64,000 bases of DNA, from the NCBI GenBank assembly GCA_900545925.1, contig URAZ01000010.1, forward strand, positions 1-64,000, in the 5' to 3' direction. Shown piece after piece: positions 16,506 through 25,665 of this stretch. Positions within the stretch are counted from its first letter, which is position 1. Each line of letters begins with the position of its first letter. Source of the DNA: an uncultured Eubacteriales bacterium. GTDB lineage: Bacteria > Bacillota > Clostridia > Oscillospirales > Oscillospiraceae. The notes beneath the pieces are model-generated. The model was not told the DNA's origin and made no database searches. It worked only from the letters and a program-made list of their open reading frames with translations. The translations under genes were made by a program, and so were the position numbers.

Positions 16506-17657
16506 ATGAGGATGAGCGAAAGAATGGCAAACAATAAGAACCCGAAGCCCTCGACCGAGGACGCAATGGCGGCGGTTTCCACGCTGATCGCAAAGGCAAA
16601 ACGCGAGGGCAGCATTCAGTCGAGCGAGTTGACGGCCGAACTGGAAAAGCTGGATCTACCGGTCGAGAAAATCGAGCATATTTACGATACTTTTGATGCG
16701 ATGGGCATCCAGATTGTCAGTCCCGAGTTGGAATTGGATGTTTCCGGCGATCTCGGAATGGACATGGATGAGGTTCCCGATAACGACGAGGAAGAACTTG
16801 TTGATCCGCTTGAACTTGCTGCGGAATACAATCTGGACGATCCGGTGCGCATGTACCTCAAGGAGATCGGCCAGGTCAAGCTGCTGACTGCCGACGAAGA
16901 AATTGAGTTGGCAAAGCGCGTTTCCGAGGGCGACAAAAAGGCAAAGGATCGTCTGACAGAAGCCAACCTGCGCCTTGTCGTATCGATTGCCAAAAAATAT
17001 TCCGGCCGAGGCCTGCACATTCTGGATCTGATTCAGGAAGGCAACACCGGCCTGATCCGTGCAGTCGATAAATTTGACTATACAAAGGGAAATAAATTCT
17101 CTACATATGCAACGTGGTGGATTCGGCAGGCCATTACTCGAGCCATAGCCGACCAGGCGCGTACCATCCGTGTTCCGGTGCATATGGTTGAGGTTATCAA
17201 CAAGGCTACCCGCTGCAACCGCAAGCTGGTGCAGGAATTAGGCCGTGAGCCGACGTTGGAAGAGATCGCTGCCGAGTTGAATCTTCCGATTGAAAAGATC
17301 ATCGAGGCCAACCGCACTGCGGCGGATACGCTCTCGCTCGATATGCCAGTCGGCGACGAAGAAGATACGACCATCGGTTCCTTTGTCGAAGACGATAACA
17401 CGCCAGGCCCGGTCGATGCAACGTCCAACGCCATGCTCTCTGAGGCACTGACCGAGATCCTCGGTACGCTGACCGAGCGTGAGGCAGACGTGCTGCGCAT
17501 GCGCTTCGGCATGTATGACGGCCGGACGCACACGCTCGAAGAGGTCGGCCAGATCTTCGGCGTCACGCGCGAGCGCATCCGTCAGATCGAAAACAAAGCT
17601 ATCCGCAAGCTGCGCCACCCGTCCCGCGCAAAAAAGATCAAGGATTTCTATTGCTGA
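16506..17657 (+). CDS. rpoD: Primary RNA polymerase sigma factor (sigma-A)
   Basis: The protein (383 residues from the first ATG) has region 1.2 (DPVRMYLKEIGQVKLL), the full region 2 with GNTGLIRAVDKFDYTKG and FSTYATWWIRQAI, region 3, and region 4 with LTEREADVLRMRFG and the HTH VTRERIRQIE. It recognises the TTGACA/TATAAT promoters seen through this window. Three in-frame ATGs (16506, 16512, 16524) are possible; spacing does not decide, and 16524 (MANNKNPKP) is plausible. It has its own promoter and terminator and sits beside rnj, not beside dnaG as in many Firmicutes. Confidence 0.96.
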   Translation: MRMSERMANNKNPKPSTEDAMAAVSTLIAKAKREGSIQSSELTAELEKLDLPVEKIEHIYDTFDAMGIQIVSPELELDVSGDLGMDMDEVPDNDEEELVDPLELAAEYNLDDPVRMYLKEIGQVKLLTADEEIELAKRVSEGDKKAKDRLTEANLRLVVSIAKKYSGRGLHILDLIQEGNTGLIRAVDKFDYTKGNKFSTYATWWIRQAITRAIADQARTIRVPVHMVEVINKATRCNRKLVQELGREPTLEEIAAELNLPIEKIIEANRTAADTLSLDMPVGDEEDTTIGSFVEDDNTPGPVDATSNAMLSEALTEILGTLTEREADVLRMRFGMYDGRTHTLEEVGQIFGVTRERIRQIENKAIRKLRHPSRAKKIKDFYC

Positions 17658-17664
17658 TACGAAA

Positions 17665-17701
17665 AACGCCCTTGCAGGAGTTTCTGCGAGGGTGTTTTTT
17701 C
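17665..17701 (+). terminator. Rho-independent terminator of rpoD
   Basis: A stem of about 12 bp (17665-17676 with 17684-17696, containing one or two wobble positions) leads into a T-run at 17695-17701, a few bases past the rpoD stop. Confidence 0.9.
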
Positions 17702-17771
17702 TTCATTCACGCAACCATCGCGCGCAGATTTCGTCTTATATACTATCAGAAAGAATCAGGAGGGAAAACCT

Positions 17772-19151
17772 ATGCGAACAGTACGAAGCACGATAACTCT
17801 GCTCCTTGCGTTTCTTTTGACCGCCGCGCTCTGCGGCTGCGCAGCTTCTTCTCCAGGCGAATCGCCCGGCAGCACCCCGGCCAAGCCGGTCGATGCAACG
17901 GATTTTATGTCCAATGCGGGCCCGGTTTTTCCGCTGACGCTGGCACAGGCGGAGCCTGCGCTTTTTGCCGATCGGGAGTTGCTGCTGGACTGCGCACCCT
18001 ATGCCGAAGAGAATACTGCCGCGATCACAGTGACAGACCGGTACACGATCCGCAATGATTCCGGCGAGGACTGCACGGTGACGGCGCTTTATCCCTTCGT
18101 TTCCAGTCTCAGCGACCTCAATTTGCTCCAACCGGTTCTGACGGTAGATGGAGTCGCTGTGAAGAGCACGCTCTATCCCGGTGCGTTCCCCGGCTGGTTT
18201 GGTCCGGCCAGTCCCGAACCGGAGAACGTGGAGGAACGCTGGAATATCCGCCACGCGGAAAGCTGGACAGAGTATCAGACGCTGTTGACCGGCAGCTATC
18301 AGGCTGACGCGCTCGCGCCGAAAACACTGCCGGAGCAGACAGTCTATGTCTATTCCTTTACCGCATCCGGCGAAACGACGGCAAACGCAGCGACGCTGGC
18401 AATCACAGTCGATGCAGACCCGGAAAAAACGACGATCCTGTCCTATGGGATCAACGGCTATGGCCAGAACGACGCGACAGGCCAGCCGCAGTACAGCTAT
18501 TTTACAAGAGTGCATAATCAGACGCTGCATCTGCTTGCTGTGCTCGGGCAGGATCTGAACGGCTGCACCATGCAGGGCTATACCGACGGAAGCTGCGAGA
18601 AGGGGAAAGAACTGGACGCGCTCGAAGGAACCGTGACGCGCACCGAAATGACCCTTGCGGAGTTTCTGCGGCAGACCGCCACCGCGCAGCTTGGCGCGGA
18701 CGCTTCCGCCGACGATATTGACTGGCTCGCAGCTGCCGCTGCAGATCTTCTGATGCAATACGGTGTTTGCTCCGCCGCATCCGCCGAGCGCTACAGCGAT
18801 GGAATGCTGGATGCCATGCTTCAGGACATGGAAGCTGTCCAGCGTATCTGCTATGCCGCAGCAGACATCACCATCCCGGCGGGCGGCACGGTCTGCATTG
18901 AGGCCGTCTCCCGCAAGCCGCACAGCTTTGATTTCTTTGGATTTTATAACAAAATGGTTGACGGTTATGGCGTTATGACAACCGGAAGCATTCTGACATT
19001 CCAAAACCAGACCGCGCGTATGGATACACACGGTCTGGTTACAATCTACGGGCAGAACTTTAACTTTGGTGGACAGGGGAGCACCGTTCCGCTGTCCGCG
19101 CAGACGGAATATTACTATCTCAATCTGACAGCCGGTTCCGAGCCATCATAA
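17772..19151 (+). CDS. Putative lipoprotein, function unknown
   Basis: The 459-residue protein begins with a lipoprotein signal (LLLAFLLTAALCGC, lipobox LCGC with Cys about residue 24) followed by a low-complexity Ser/Pro/Gly linker, so it should be anchored on the outer face of the membrane. The mature part has no repeat or motif I recognise; it contains a stretch resembling an extracellular beta domain (TVTDRYTIRNDSGEDCTVTALYPF) and few cysteines. CAGGAGGG precedes the ATG. The gene is monocistronic, and its 3' end overlaps the converging alcohol dehydrogenase by 6 bases. Confidence 0.75.
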   Translation: MRTVRSTITLLLAFLLTAALCGCAASSPGESPGSTPAKPVDATDFMSNAGPVFPLTLAQAEPALFADRELLLDCAPYAEENTAAITVTDRYTIRNDSGEDCTVTALYPFVSSLSDLNLLQPVLTVDGVAVKSTLYPGAFPGWFGPASPEPENVEERWNIRHAESWTEYQTLLTGSYQADALAPKTLPEQTVYVYSFTASGETTANAATLAITVDADPEKTTILSYGINGYGQNDATGQPQYSYFTRVHNQTLHLLAVLGQDLNGCTMQGYTDGSCEKGKELDALEGTVTRTEMTLAEFLRQTATAQLGADASADDIDWLAAAAADLLMQYGVCSAASAERYSDGMLDAMLQDMEAVQRICYAAADITIPAGGTVCIEAVSRKPHSFDFFGFYNKMVDGYGVMTTGSILTFQNQTARMDTHGLVTIYGQNFNFGGQGSTVPLSAQTEYYYLNLTAGSEPS

Positions 19152-20201
19152 CCGCACAACCGGCTTAATGAGATCGCGCGGCTTGTCCTTCATGAGCCGG
19201 AGCGCCTGCGGCAGCGCGTCCCAGCCGTCATAAACGTGCGTGATCAGCGGCTTTACATCGAGCCGCCCGTTTGTCATGAGCGCGGCCAGCTTTTCCATCC
19301 GCAGCCGTCCGCCCGGCATGAGACCGCCGTTTATTCGCTTGTGGCCCATCCCGACGCCCCACTCCGCACGCGGCAGGCGCACATATTCTCCGCTGCCGAG
19401 ATAATTGACATTTCCGATGTTTCCGCCCGGCTTCAGAGCCTTTATGACCGGAATGAACGTATCCGCATCGCCGCCTGCAATGATTGCGCAGTCGACGCCC
19501 TTGCCGCCTGTCAGTTCCAGAACCTGCTCGTCAATGGGGCCGTCTTTGTAGCTGATAAAATCGGAAGCGCCATATTGCCGCGCTGCTTCTACGCAGACGG
19601 GCCGTGTTCCGACCGCAAGGATTCTGGCCGCGCCCCGAAGGGCTGCGCCCGCCACAGACATTAGTCCGACCGGGCCGATACCGACCACGAGCACTGTATC
19701 GCCGAACTGCACGTCCGCCAGCTCCGCGCCGTGAAAGCCGGTCGGCATCATGTCCGAGAGCATACAGGCTTCCAGAACGTCCATGCCCTCCGGCAGATGC
19801 GCCAGATTGCCGTCAGCGTCGTTTACATGGAAATACTCTGCAAACACGCCGTCCTTGATATTTGAAAACTTCCATCCGGCCAGCATTCCGCCGGAGTGCA
19901 TCGCATAGCCCGCCTGTGCCTCCAATGAACTCCAATCCGGCGTGATGGCCGGAACAAGCACCCGGTCGCCGGGCTGAAAGTCCTTTACCAGCGCGCCGGT
20001 CTCCACAACCTCCGCGCAGCATTCATGCCCCAGGATCAGGTCGTGCCGGTCGCCGACTGCGCCCTCCCAGACCGTATGCACGTCCGACGTGCAGACTGCC
20101 GCTGCAAGCGGACGGCAGACCGCGTCCAACGGCCCGCATACCGGACGGGGCTTTTCCACCCAGCCGACCTCTCCAATTCGCAGCATTGCAAATCCCTTCA
20201 T
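19146..20201 (-). CDS. NADP-dependent secondary alcohol dehydrogenase
   Basis: The 351-residue zinc MDR enzyme closely resembles the secondary alcohol dehydrogenases of Thermoanaerobacter brockii and Clostridium beijerinckii, which interconvert ketones (acetone) and secondary alcohols (isopropanol). The catalytic zinc ligands of that group, Cys37, His59 and Asp150, with Glu60, are all present at the same numbers. GTR at 198-200 and Tyr218 match the NADP-binding positions of the group. The structural-zinc four-cysteine loop is absent, as expected. It is a single gene with a weak AGGGA ribosome site, convergent with the lipoprotein gene. Confidence 0.9.
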   Translation of the reverse strand: MKGFAMLRIGEVGWVEKPRPVCGPLDAVCRPLAAAVCTSDVHTVWEGAVGDRHDLILGHECCAEVVETGALVKDFQPGDRVLVPAITPDWSSLEAQAGYAMHSGGMLAGWKFSNIKDGVFAEYFHVNDADGNLAHLPEGMDVLEACMLSDMMPTGFHGAELADVQFGDTVLVVGIGPVGLMSVAGAALRGAARILAVGTRPVCVEAARQYGASDFISYKDGPIDEQVLELTGGKGVDCAIIAGGDADTFIPVIKALKPGGNIGNVNYLGSGEYVRLPRAEWGVGMGHKRINGGLMPGGRLRMEKLAALMTNGRLDVKPLITHVYDGWDALPQALRLMKDKPRDLIKPVVRL

Positions 20202-20261
20202 ATGCGTCCCTACTTTCCAATCAAGTCGGGATAGTTTGTGAAAAGGATAACCTGCTTATAC

Positions 20262-20297
20262 AAAAGCAGCGGCCTCCGTTTTGGAAGCCGCTGCTTT
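20262..20297 (-). terminator. Terminator of the aryl-acid operon
   Basis: An inverted repeat (20262-20277 with 20282-20297, one wobble) with A/T flanks lies 5 bases past the aminotransferase stop; on the minus strand it ends in TTTT. It separates the operon from the alcohol dehydrogenase gene. Confidence 0.85.
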
Positions 20298-20301
20298 TCT
20301 G

Positions 20302-21468
20302 TCAGCCCATTTTTTCTTTCAGATGGGACAGGCGCTCAAGTGCCTCGTAGAGCGTCTCATCTTTCTTGGCAAAGTGGACGCGAACGATGTTATTGACATT
20401 TTCATTGAAAAACGACGTACCGGGAACGCAGGCCACACCAACCTTTTTTGCCATTTCCAGGCAGAAATCCACGTCGGATTCACCCTTGCGCATATACGGG
20501 CCGATATCAGCCAGTACGAAATACGCGCCCTGCGGGTCGGTAAACGGAATGCCGATCTGCTTTAAGCCGTCGGTGAACAGCTTTTTCATGTGCGCATAAT
20601 GCGCGCCAAACTCCTGATAATAGCTGTCCGGCATATCGAGGCCCACAACAGCGGCTTCCATCAGCGGAGACGGTGCGCCGACGGTATTGAAGTCGTGATA
20701 CTGTTTGATGCGGTCCATAATGGGCTTCGGTGCGATAGCGTAGCCGAGACGCCAGCCGGTAATGGAATAGGTCTTGGACAGGCTCGAACAGCTGACCGTC
20801 CGCTCCCACATGCCAGGCAGACTGTTCATGTAGATATGCTTGTGTCCATCATAGACGATATGCTCGTAGACCTCGTCCATGATGGCAAACGCATCATACT
20901 TGATGCAGAGTTCCGAAATCAGTTTCAGTTCGTCGTAGGTGAAGACTTTGCCGGATGGATTCGACGGATTGCAGATCAAAATGGCCTTCGCGCCTTGCTT
21001 GAAAGCGTCTTCCAGCACATTTGCATCGAAGTTGAATTCTGGCGGTACCAGCGGTACGAAGACCGGTTCACAGTCCGCCATAATAGCCTGCGCGCGGTAA
21101 TTTTCAAAATACGGGGAGAACATGATGATCTTGTCGCCCGGATTGGTCAGGGCAAAGATTGTATCGACCATGGCTTCTGTCGAGCCGATGGTTACGACCA
21201 TATCGGTATCTGGGTCGAGTGCGCGTCCCATGAAGCGCCCAGCTTTGCGGGCCAGTGCCTGACGGAAGTTCGGTGCGCCCATCGTGATGGGGTACTGGTG
21301 CGGGCCTAGCGCGCTGACCTCGGCGAGCCGGTCAGTAAGTGCCTTGGGCGGGTCAAAATCAGGGAAGCCCTGTGCCAAATTGATCGCGCCGCACGCAAGG
21401 CTCACGCGTGTCATGCGGCGAATAACGGAGTCGGTGAATAATTTGTTTTTTCTGCTCATTTCCTGCAT
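20302..21468 (-). CDS. Class I/II PLP-dependent aminotransferase
   Basis: The 388-residue fold type I aminotransferase has the N-terminal INLAQGFPDF, the cofactor motif CNPSNPSGKVF, Asp in AIMDEVYE, the Schiff-base lysine in SSLSKTYSITGWRLGY, and the C-terminal arginine in NIVRVHFAK. INLAQGFPDF is typical of the branch that includes methionine/aromatic (YbdL/kynurenine-type) aminotransferases. With iorAB and PaaK upstream it most likely interconverts aromatic amino acids and arylpyruvates. It is the last gene of the minus-strand operon. Substrate preference is inferred from context. Confidence 0.88.
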   Translation of the reverse strand: MQEMSRKNKLFTDSVIRRMTRVSLACGAINLAQGFPDFDPPKALTDRLAEVSALGPHQYPITMGAPNFRQALARKAGRFMGRALDPDTDMVVTIGSTEAMVDTIFALTNPGDKIIMFSPYFENYRAQAIMADCEPVFVPLVPPEFNFDANVLEDAFKQGAKAILICNPSNPSGKVFTYDELKLISELCIKYDAFAIMDEVYEHIVYDGHKHIYMNSLPGMWERTVSCSSLSKTYSITGWRLGYAIAPKPIMDRIKQYHDFNTVGAPSPLMEAAVVGLDMPDSYYQEFGAHYAHMKKLFTDGLKQIGIPFTDPQGAYFVLADIGPYMRKGESDVDFCLEMAKKVGVACVPGTSFFNENVNNIVRVHFAKKDETLYEALERLSHLKEKMG

Positions 21469-21486
21469 GGTTGGTTCCTGCCTTTC

Positions 21487-21927
21487 TCAATCTGCTGAGA
21501 CAATGCCGAGCGTTGCGGCGTCGGCGAGTTGAATGCCGTTCGCAGCCAGCAGCGAAGAAACTGCCGCCGGATCTGCAACCCGGAGGATCATATAGGCCAT
21601 CCCATTCGACTGGCCAAAGATCGAATACATATATTGAATGTCAATGCTGTTTTTTGCGAGCAGCTGTAAAAGCATACTCAGTCCGCCCGGCTCATCCGAT
21701 ACGCCGACTGCAATAACATCGCTTGAGGAGAAGATAAAACCGTTTTCGCGCAGCACGCGGCAGGCTTCCGGTTCGTGGCTGGCGATGAGGCGCAGCACAC
21801 CGTAGTCGCTCGTCTCAGCAATGTTGATCGCGCGCAGATCAATGCCGTTTTTGGCCAGCAGAGCCGTGATCTCAGCCAGCTGACCAGCCCGGTTTTCCAA
21901 AAATACGGAAATCTGATGAATTGCCAT
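21487..21927 (-). CDS. Tandem ACT-domain protein
   Basis: The 146-residue protein is composed of two ACT domains (about 1-70 and 72-140): IHQISVFLENRAGQLAEITALLAKNGIDLRA opens the first and GVSDEPGGLSMLLQLLAKNSIDIQYMYS the second. ACT domains bind amino acids and give feedback control. This short double-ACT type commonly lies next to PaaK-type ligases and IorAB in Clostridia and archaea. It probably senses an aromatic amino acid and modulates the pathway, a function not proven. The start at 21927 follows TAAGGAGG; a longer reading frame upstream overlaps the PaaK gene and is rejected. Confidence 0.88.
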   Translation of the reverse strand: MAIHQISVFLENRAGQLAEITALLAKNGIDLRAINIAETSDYGVLRLIASHEPEACRVLRENGFIFSSSDVIAVGVSDEPGGLSMLLQLLAKNSIDIQYMYSIFGQSNGMAYMILRVADPAAVSSLLAANGIQLADAATLGIVSAD

Positions 21928-21940
21928 AGCTTCTGCCTCC

Positions 21941-23239
21941 TTAGATTCTGCGCTTGTCGATGACGCGGATAGCCTTTCCTTCACTGCGTGCAATCGATTT
22001 TGGGGAAACAAGATGCACCTGCACGAAAATGCCGAGCATCGCTTTGAGCGCGGCGACAAGGCTCTTCTCGCGCTGCGTGATCTCAGCCAGCGAGTCGGAA
22101 AAGTGCTCCGACGTCATCTCGACGAGCACATCCAGCGTGTCGGAGTTGCTGACGCGGTCAACCACGATCTGATAATTGGACGTATACCCCTGCTTCAGCA
22201 GCACCGTCTCGATCTGCGACGGGAAGACGTTCACGCCCTTGACAATCAGCATATCGTCGCTGCGGCCCATGGGTTTGCACATCTTGATATGTGTCCGACC
22301 GCAAGAACACTTCTCGTGCCGAAGAATGCAGATATCGCGTGTCCGGTAGCGCAGCAGCGGGAAAGCCTGCTTCGTAATCGAGGTGAACACCAGTTCACCT
22401 TGCGTTCCTTCCGGAAGCACTTCACCGGTGTCTGGGTCGATAATTTCTGCGATAAAATGATCTTCGTTGATGTGCATGCCGGTCTGTGCGCTGCACTCAT
22501 ACGCCACACCCGGGCCGGAAAGTTCAGTCAGACCGTAAATATCATATGCTTTGATACCGAGACGCTTCTGGATATCCTGCCGCATCTGCGCACTCCATGC
22601 CTCCGCACCGAAAATACCGGCCTTCAGATGGATTTTGTTCTGCAGCCCGCGCTCGTGGATGGATTCTGCCAGATACGCAGCGTAGGACGGCGTGCAGCAT
22701 AAAATGGTCGCTCCGAGATCCTCCATGAACTGCAGCTGACGGTCTGTGTTGCCGGATGACATCGGCAGCGTCAGGCAGCCGAGTTTCTGACTGCCGCCGT
22801 TGAGACCGAAACCGCCGGTGAATAGTCCGTAGCCATACGCGACCTGGCATACATCCTCCGGGCCTGCGCCCGCAGCGGCCAGCGCTCTTGCGCAGCAGTC
22901 GTCCCAGAGATCAATGTCTTCTTTCGTGTAAAACGCAACGACGCGCTTGCCGGTCGTGCCGGACGTCGAGTGAATGCGGACGCATTTTTCCAGCGGCTCC
23001 GCCAGCAGGCCAAACGGATATGCCTCACGCAGATCGGCCTTGCTTAAAAACGGCAGCTTGTAAAGATCGTCCCGGCTTTTGATATCGTCCGGCGCAATGT
23101 GTGCCGCCTCCATCTTTGCGCGGTAATAGGGCACATTGTCCCACACATGCCGCACCTGCCGGACAAGCCGCTCATCCTGCCAGTCCCGGATCTGCTCTCG
23201 GCTGGCACATTCGATTTCCTTCTGATAATACCGTTCCAT
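21941..23239 (-). CDS. Phenylacetate-CoA ligase (PaaK family)
   Basis: The 432-residue adenylate-forming ligase has the PaaK P-loop IHSTSGTTGKRVV, DIYGLTELSGPG, and LLRYRTRDI with an embedded CSCGR, a feature of PaaK enzymes. The C-terminal domain has GRSDDMLIVKGVNVFPSQIE. It forms arylacetyl-CoA from arylacetate, ATP and CoA, or may run in reverse. It lies between iorB (15 bases) and the ACT gene (13 bases). With IorAB it links arylacetate to arylpyruvate through arylacetyl-CoA. Phenylacetate, indoleacetate and 4-hydroxyphenylacetate cannot be told apart from sequence. Confidence 0.9.
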   Translation of the reverse strand: MERYYQKEIECASREQIRDWQDERLVRQVRHVWDNVPYYRAKMEAAHIAPDDIKSRDDLYKLPFLSKADLREAYPFGLLAEPLEKCVRIHSTSGTTGKRVVAFYTKEDIDLWDDCCARALAAAGAGPEDVCQVAYGYGLFTGGFGLNGGSQKLGCLTLPMSSGNTDRQLQFMEDLGATILCCTPSYAAYLAESIHERGLQNKIHLKAGIFGAEAWSAQMRQDIQKRLGIKAYDIYGLTELSGPGVAYECSAQTGMHINEDHFIAEIIDPDTGEVLPEGTQGELVFTSITKQAFPLLRYRTRDICILRHEKCSCGRTHIKMCKPMGRSDDMLIVKGVNVFPSQIETVLLKQGYTSNYQIVVDRVSNSDTLDVLVEMTSEHFSDSLAEITQREKSLVAALKAMLGIFVQVHLVSPKSIARSEGKAIRVIDKRRI

Positions 23240-23254
23240 GGGTTCTCCTTATGC

Positions 23255-23827
23255 TTATGCCTCTGCGCCGAGTGCAAAGGCCTTTTTGTTGAGTTCGAGG
23301 AATTTTTCCGGGACGCTCTTCTCAATCGCGTCCTGCCACTGCTCATCCGTAAAATGGAAATACCGGCTGAGTCGGCCCAACAATACAAGATTGACAGCCT
23401 TGGACGAACCTGCCCTGAGTGCAAGTCCCAGTGCGTCCATCGCATCAAGTCGGATGGGAAGCGCCGATAGCTTTGCTTCCAGCGTCTTCGGATAGTCTGC
23501 TGTGCCGGTAATGACCGGCATAGGGTTGATCCTCTGCGTATTGGTCAGCAAAACGCCGTCTTTTTTCAAATATTCGACCCATCTGGCTGCTTCAAGCAGT
23601 TCAAATGAGAGAATGAAATCGGCTTCACCCTTATCGATGATCGGGGAGTAGACTTTATCGCCGTAGCGTACATAGGTCACAACGCTGCCGCCGCGCTGAC
23701 TCATACCGTGAACTTCGCTGACTTTGACGTCATAGCCGTTTTCCAACAAAATCCGACCCAGAAGCTTGCTGGCCAGCAGCGTACCCTGTCCGCCGACGCC
23801 GACGATCATGATGTTTTTCGTTTCCAT
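23255..23827 (-). CDS. iorB: Indolepyruvate:ferredoxin oxidoreductase beta subunit
   Basis: The 190-residue protein is the gamma-type pyruvate oxidoreductase domain: METKNIMIVGVGGQGTLLASKLLG near the N-terminus and VHGMSQRGGSVVTYVRYG are hallmark motifs. It pairs with IorA to decarboxylate arylpyruvates oxidatively to aryl-acetyl-CoA with ferredoxin as acceptor, or the reverse. AGGAGG lies just before the ATG at 23827. An in-frame ATG at 23848, overlapping the iorA stop as ATGA, lies upstream of that site and is less likely. Confidence 0.92.
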   Translation of the reverse strand: METKNIMIVGVGGQGTLLASKLLGRILLENGYDVKVSEVHGMSQRGGSVVTYVRYGDKVYSPIIDKGEADFILSFELLEAARWVEYLKKDGVLLTNTQRINPMPVITGTADYPKTLEAKLSALPIRLDAMDALGLALRAGSSKAVNLVLLGRLSRYFHFTDEQWQDAIEKSVPEKFLELNKKAFALGAEA

Positions 23828-23844
23828 GACAGTACCTCCTTTTC

Positions 23845-25578
23845 TCATTCGCCCAGCGCGCCCTTATGGCACAGCTGGCGGCACAGGCCGCAGCCCGTGC
23901 AGAGGGTGTTGTCGATTTGTACTTTGCCGCCCATCACGCTGATAGCAGGACAGCCAAGCTTCATGCAGGACTTGCAGCCCACGCATTTTTCGGGCTTTGC
24001 CTCAATGGGGCCGGGGTGCTTGACGTATTTGAGCAGGGCACACGGACGGCGGGAGATAATAACCGACGGTTCATTTGCGGCAAGTTCCTCTTTGACCGCT
24101 TTGTCGCAGGCAGCAAGATCATACGGATCAACGATCTGCACACGCCGGATGCCAACGGCATGGCACAGGGCTTCCAAATCGATTTTCGTGCACGGATCTC
24201 CCTTGAGATTGAAGCCGGTCGTCGGATTCTGCTGGTGTCCGGTCATGCCAGTGATGGAGTTGTCAAGGATGATCACGGTTGAGGTTGATTCGTTGTATGC
24301 AATGTTAATGAGTCCGGTCACGCCGGAGTGCATAAACGTTGAATCGCCGATGACAGCGACGGTGCGCGCCGCATTCTTTTCGCCGGAAGCCTTATTAAAC
24401 CCGTGCAGGCCAGAGACGGATGCACCCATGCAGAGCGTCGTGTCGATTGCCTGTAATGGCGCGGCAGCACCCAGCGTATAGCAGCCGATGTCTCCAAGTA
24501 CCGTCAGCTTGTTCTTTTTCAGCGTATAGAACAGGCCCCGATGCGGACAGCCAGCGCACATGACAGGCGGTCTGGCCGGAATCGCTTCGTTCAGCTTGCT
24601 TCCGGTATGGACAGCCATGCCAAGCTTTTCTGCAATATCATTCTGGCTGAACTCACCGATGCAGCCGAACAGGTCTTTGCCTGAAACATTCTGTACGCCG
24701 ATGGAACGGCAATGGGTTTCGATGATCCCATCCAGTTCTTCCACAACAATTACACGCGCTACGCTCTGCGCAAACGCGCGAATCTTTTCGACTGGCAGGG
24801 GATTGACCATGCCGAGTTTCAGAACAGGATACCGGCTGCCGCAGACTTCCTTGACGTACTGATAGCTGGTCGAGGATGCGATCAGACCGATGGAGCGGTC
24901 GGAACCGTCTTCCATGCGGTTGATCTCTGCTGTCTCGGACCATTCCTGCAAAGCAAGTGTCCGCTGCTCTACAACGGGGTGACGTGCCTTAGCGCAGGCA
25001 GGCATCATGACGAATTTGGCGATGTTTTTTTCATAGGGGACAGGCGTAACTTCCTGCCGTGCGGACGGCTCTACTACGCTCTGCGAATGCGCAACGCGGG
25101 TGCACATTTTGAGAAGCACCGGCGTGTCAAATTTTTCGGATATCTCATACGCCAGCTTTGCGAACGCCAGCGATTCCGCTGCGTCCGACGGCTCAAGCAT
25201 CGGCAGTTTTGCCGCAATGGCGTAATGGCGTGAATCCTGCTCGTTCTGCGACGAGTGCATACCTGCGTCGTCCGCCACGCCGATGACAAGTCCGCCGCGC
25301 ACACCGGTATAGGACAGCGTAAACAGCGGGTCTGCCGCAACGTTCAAGCCGACGTGCTTCATGCCGCAGAAGCTGCGGTAGCCAGCCAGACTTGCGCCGA
25401 ACGCCGCCTCCATAGCGACTTTTTCATTCGGAGCCCACTCTGCGTAAATTTCCGGATATTTGGCCGCGCATTCCGTGATCTCCGTGCTGGGTGTGCCGGG
25501 ATAGCTGGAGACAAAGCTGCATCCGGCCTCGTACAGGCCGCGCGCGGCAGCCTCGTTGCCGAGCATCAGGGTTTTCAT
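23845..25578 (-). CDS. iorA: Indolepyruvate:ferredoxin oxidoreductase alpha subunit
   Basis: The 577-residue subunit has the N-terminal pyrimidine-binding domain (CSFVSSYPGTPSTEI), a TPP-binding domain (GDSTFMHSGVTGLINIAYN with ILDNSITGMTGHQQNP), and a C-terminal two-cluster ferredoxin domain with CVGCKSCMKLGC and CTGCGLCRQLC. The cysteine set supports two [4Fe-4S] clusters, with the usual irregular spacing of IorA. It converts indole-, phenyl- or hydroxyphenylpyruvate plus CoA to aryl-acetyl-CoA, CO2 and reduced ferredoxin. CAGGAGG precedes the ATG. It has its own promoter just upstream, downstream of the T-box-controlled ligase gene. Confidence 0.95.
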   Translation of the reverse strand: MKTLMLGNEAAARGLYEAGCSFVSSYPGTPSTEITECAAKYPEIYAEWAPNEKVAMEAAFGASLAGYRSFCGMKHVGLNVAADPLFTLSYTGVRGGLVIGVADDAGMHSSQNEQDSRHYAIAAKLPMLEPSDAAESLAFAKLAYEISEKFDTPVLLKMCTRVAHSQSVVEPSARQEVTPVPYEKNIAKFVMMPACAKARHPVVEQRTLALQEWSETAEINRMEDGSDRSIGLIASSTSYQYVKEVCGSRYPVLKLGMVNPLPVEKIRAFAQSVARVIVVEELDGIIETHCRSIGVQNVSGKDLFGCIGEFSQNDIAEKLGMAVHTGSKLNEAIPARPPVMCAGCPHRGLFYTLKKNKLTVLGDIGCYTLGAAAPLQAIDTTLCMGASVSGLHGFNKASGEKNAARTVAVIGDSTFMHSGVTGLINIAYNESTSTVIILDNSITGMTGHQQNPTTGFNLKGDPCTKIDLEALCHAVGIRRVQIVDPYDLAACDKAVKEELAANEPSVIISRRPCALLKYVKHPGPIEAKPEKCVGCKSCMKLGCPAISVMGGKVQIDNTLCTGCGLCRQLCHKGALGE

Positions 25579-25625
25579 CGAGATTCCTCCTGTTCGCGGC
25601 TCAGCCGCATGAAAATTATCATTAT

Positions 25626-25654
25626 ATTTTAATCATTTCGACTGCATTCGTCAA
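25626..25654 (-). promoter_or_regulatory. Internal promoter for iorA
   Basis: On the minus strand TTGACG (25649-25654) and TAAAAT (25626-25631) are separated by 17 bases, in the 87-base gap between the acyl-CoA ligase and iorA. It would give iorAB transcription independent of the T-box. Confidence 0.65.
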
Positions 25655-25665
25655 GCTTGGGAAGG

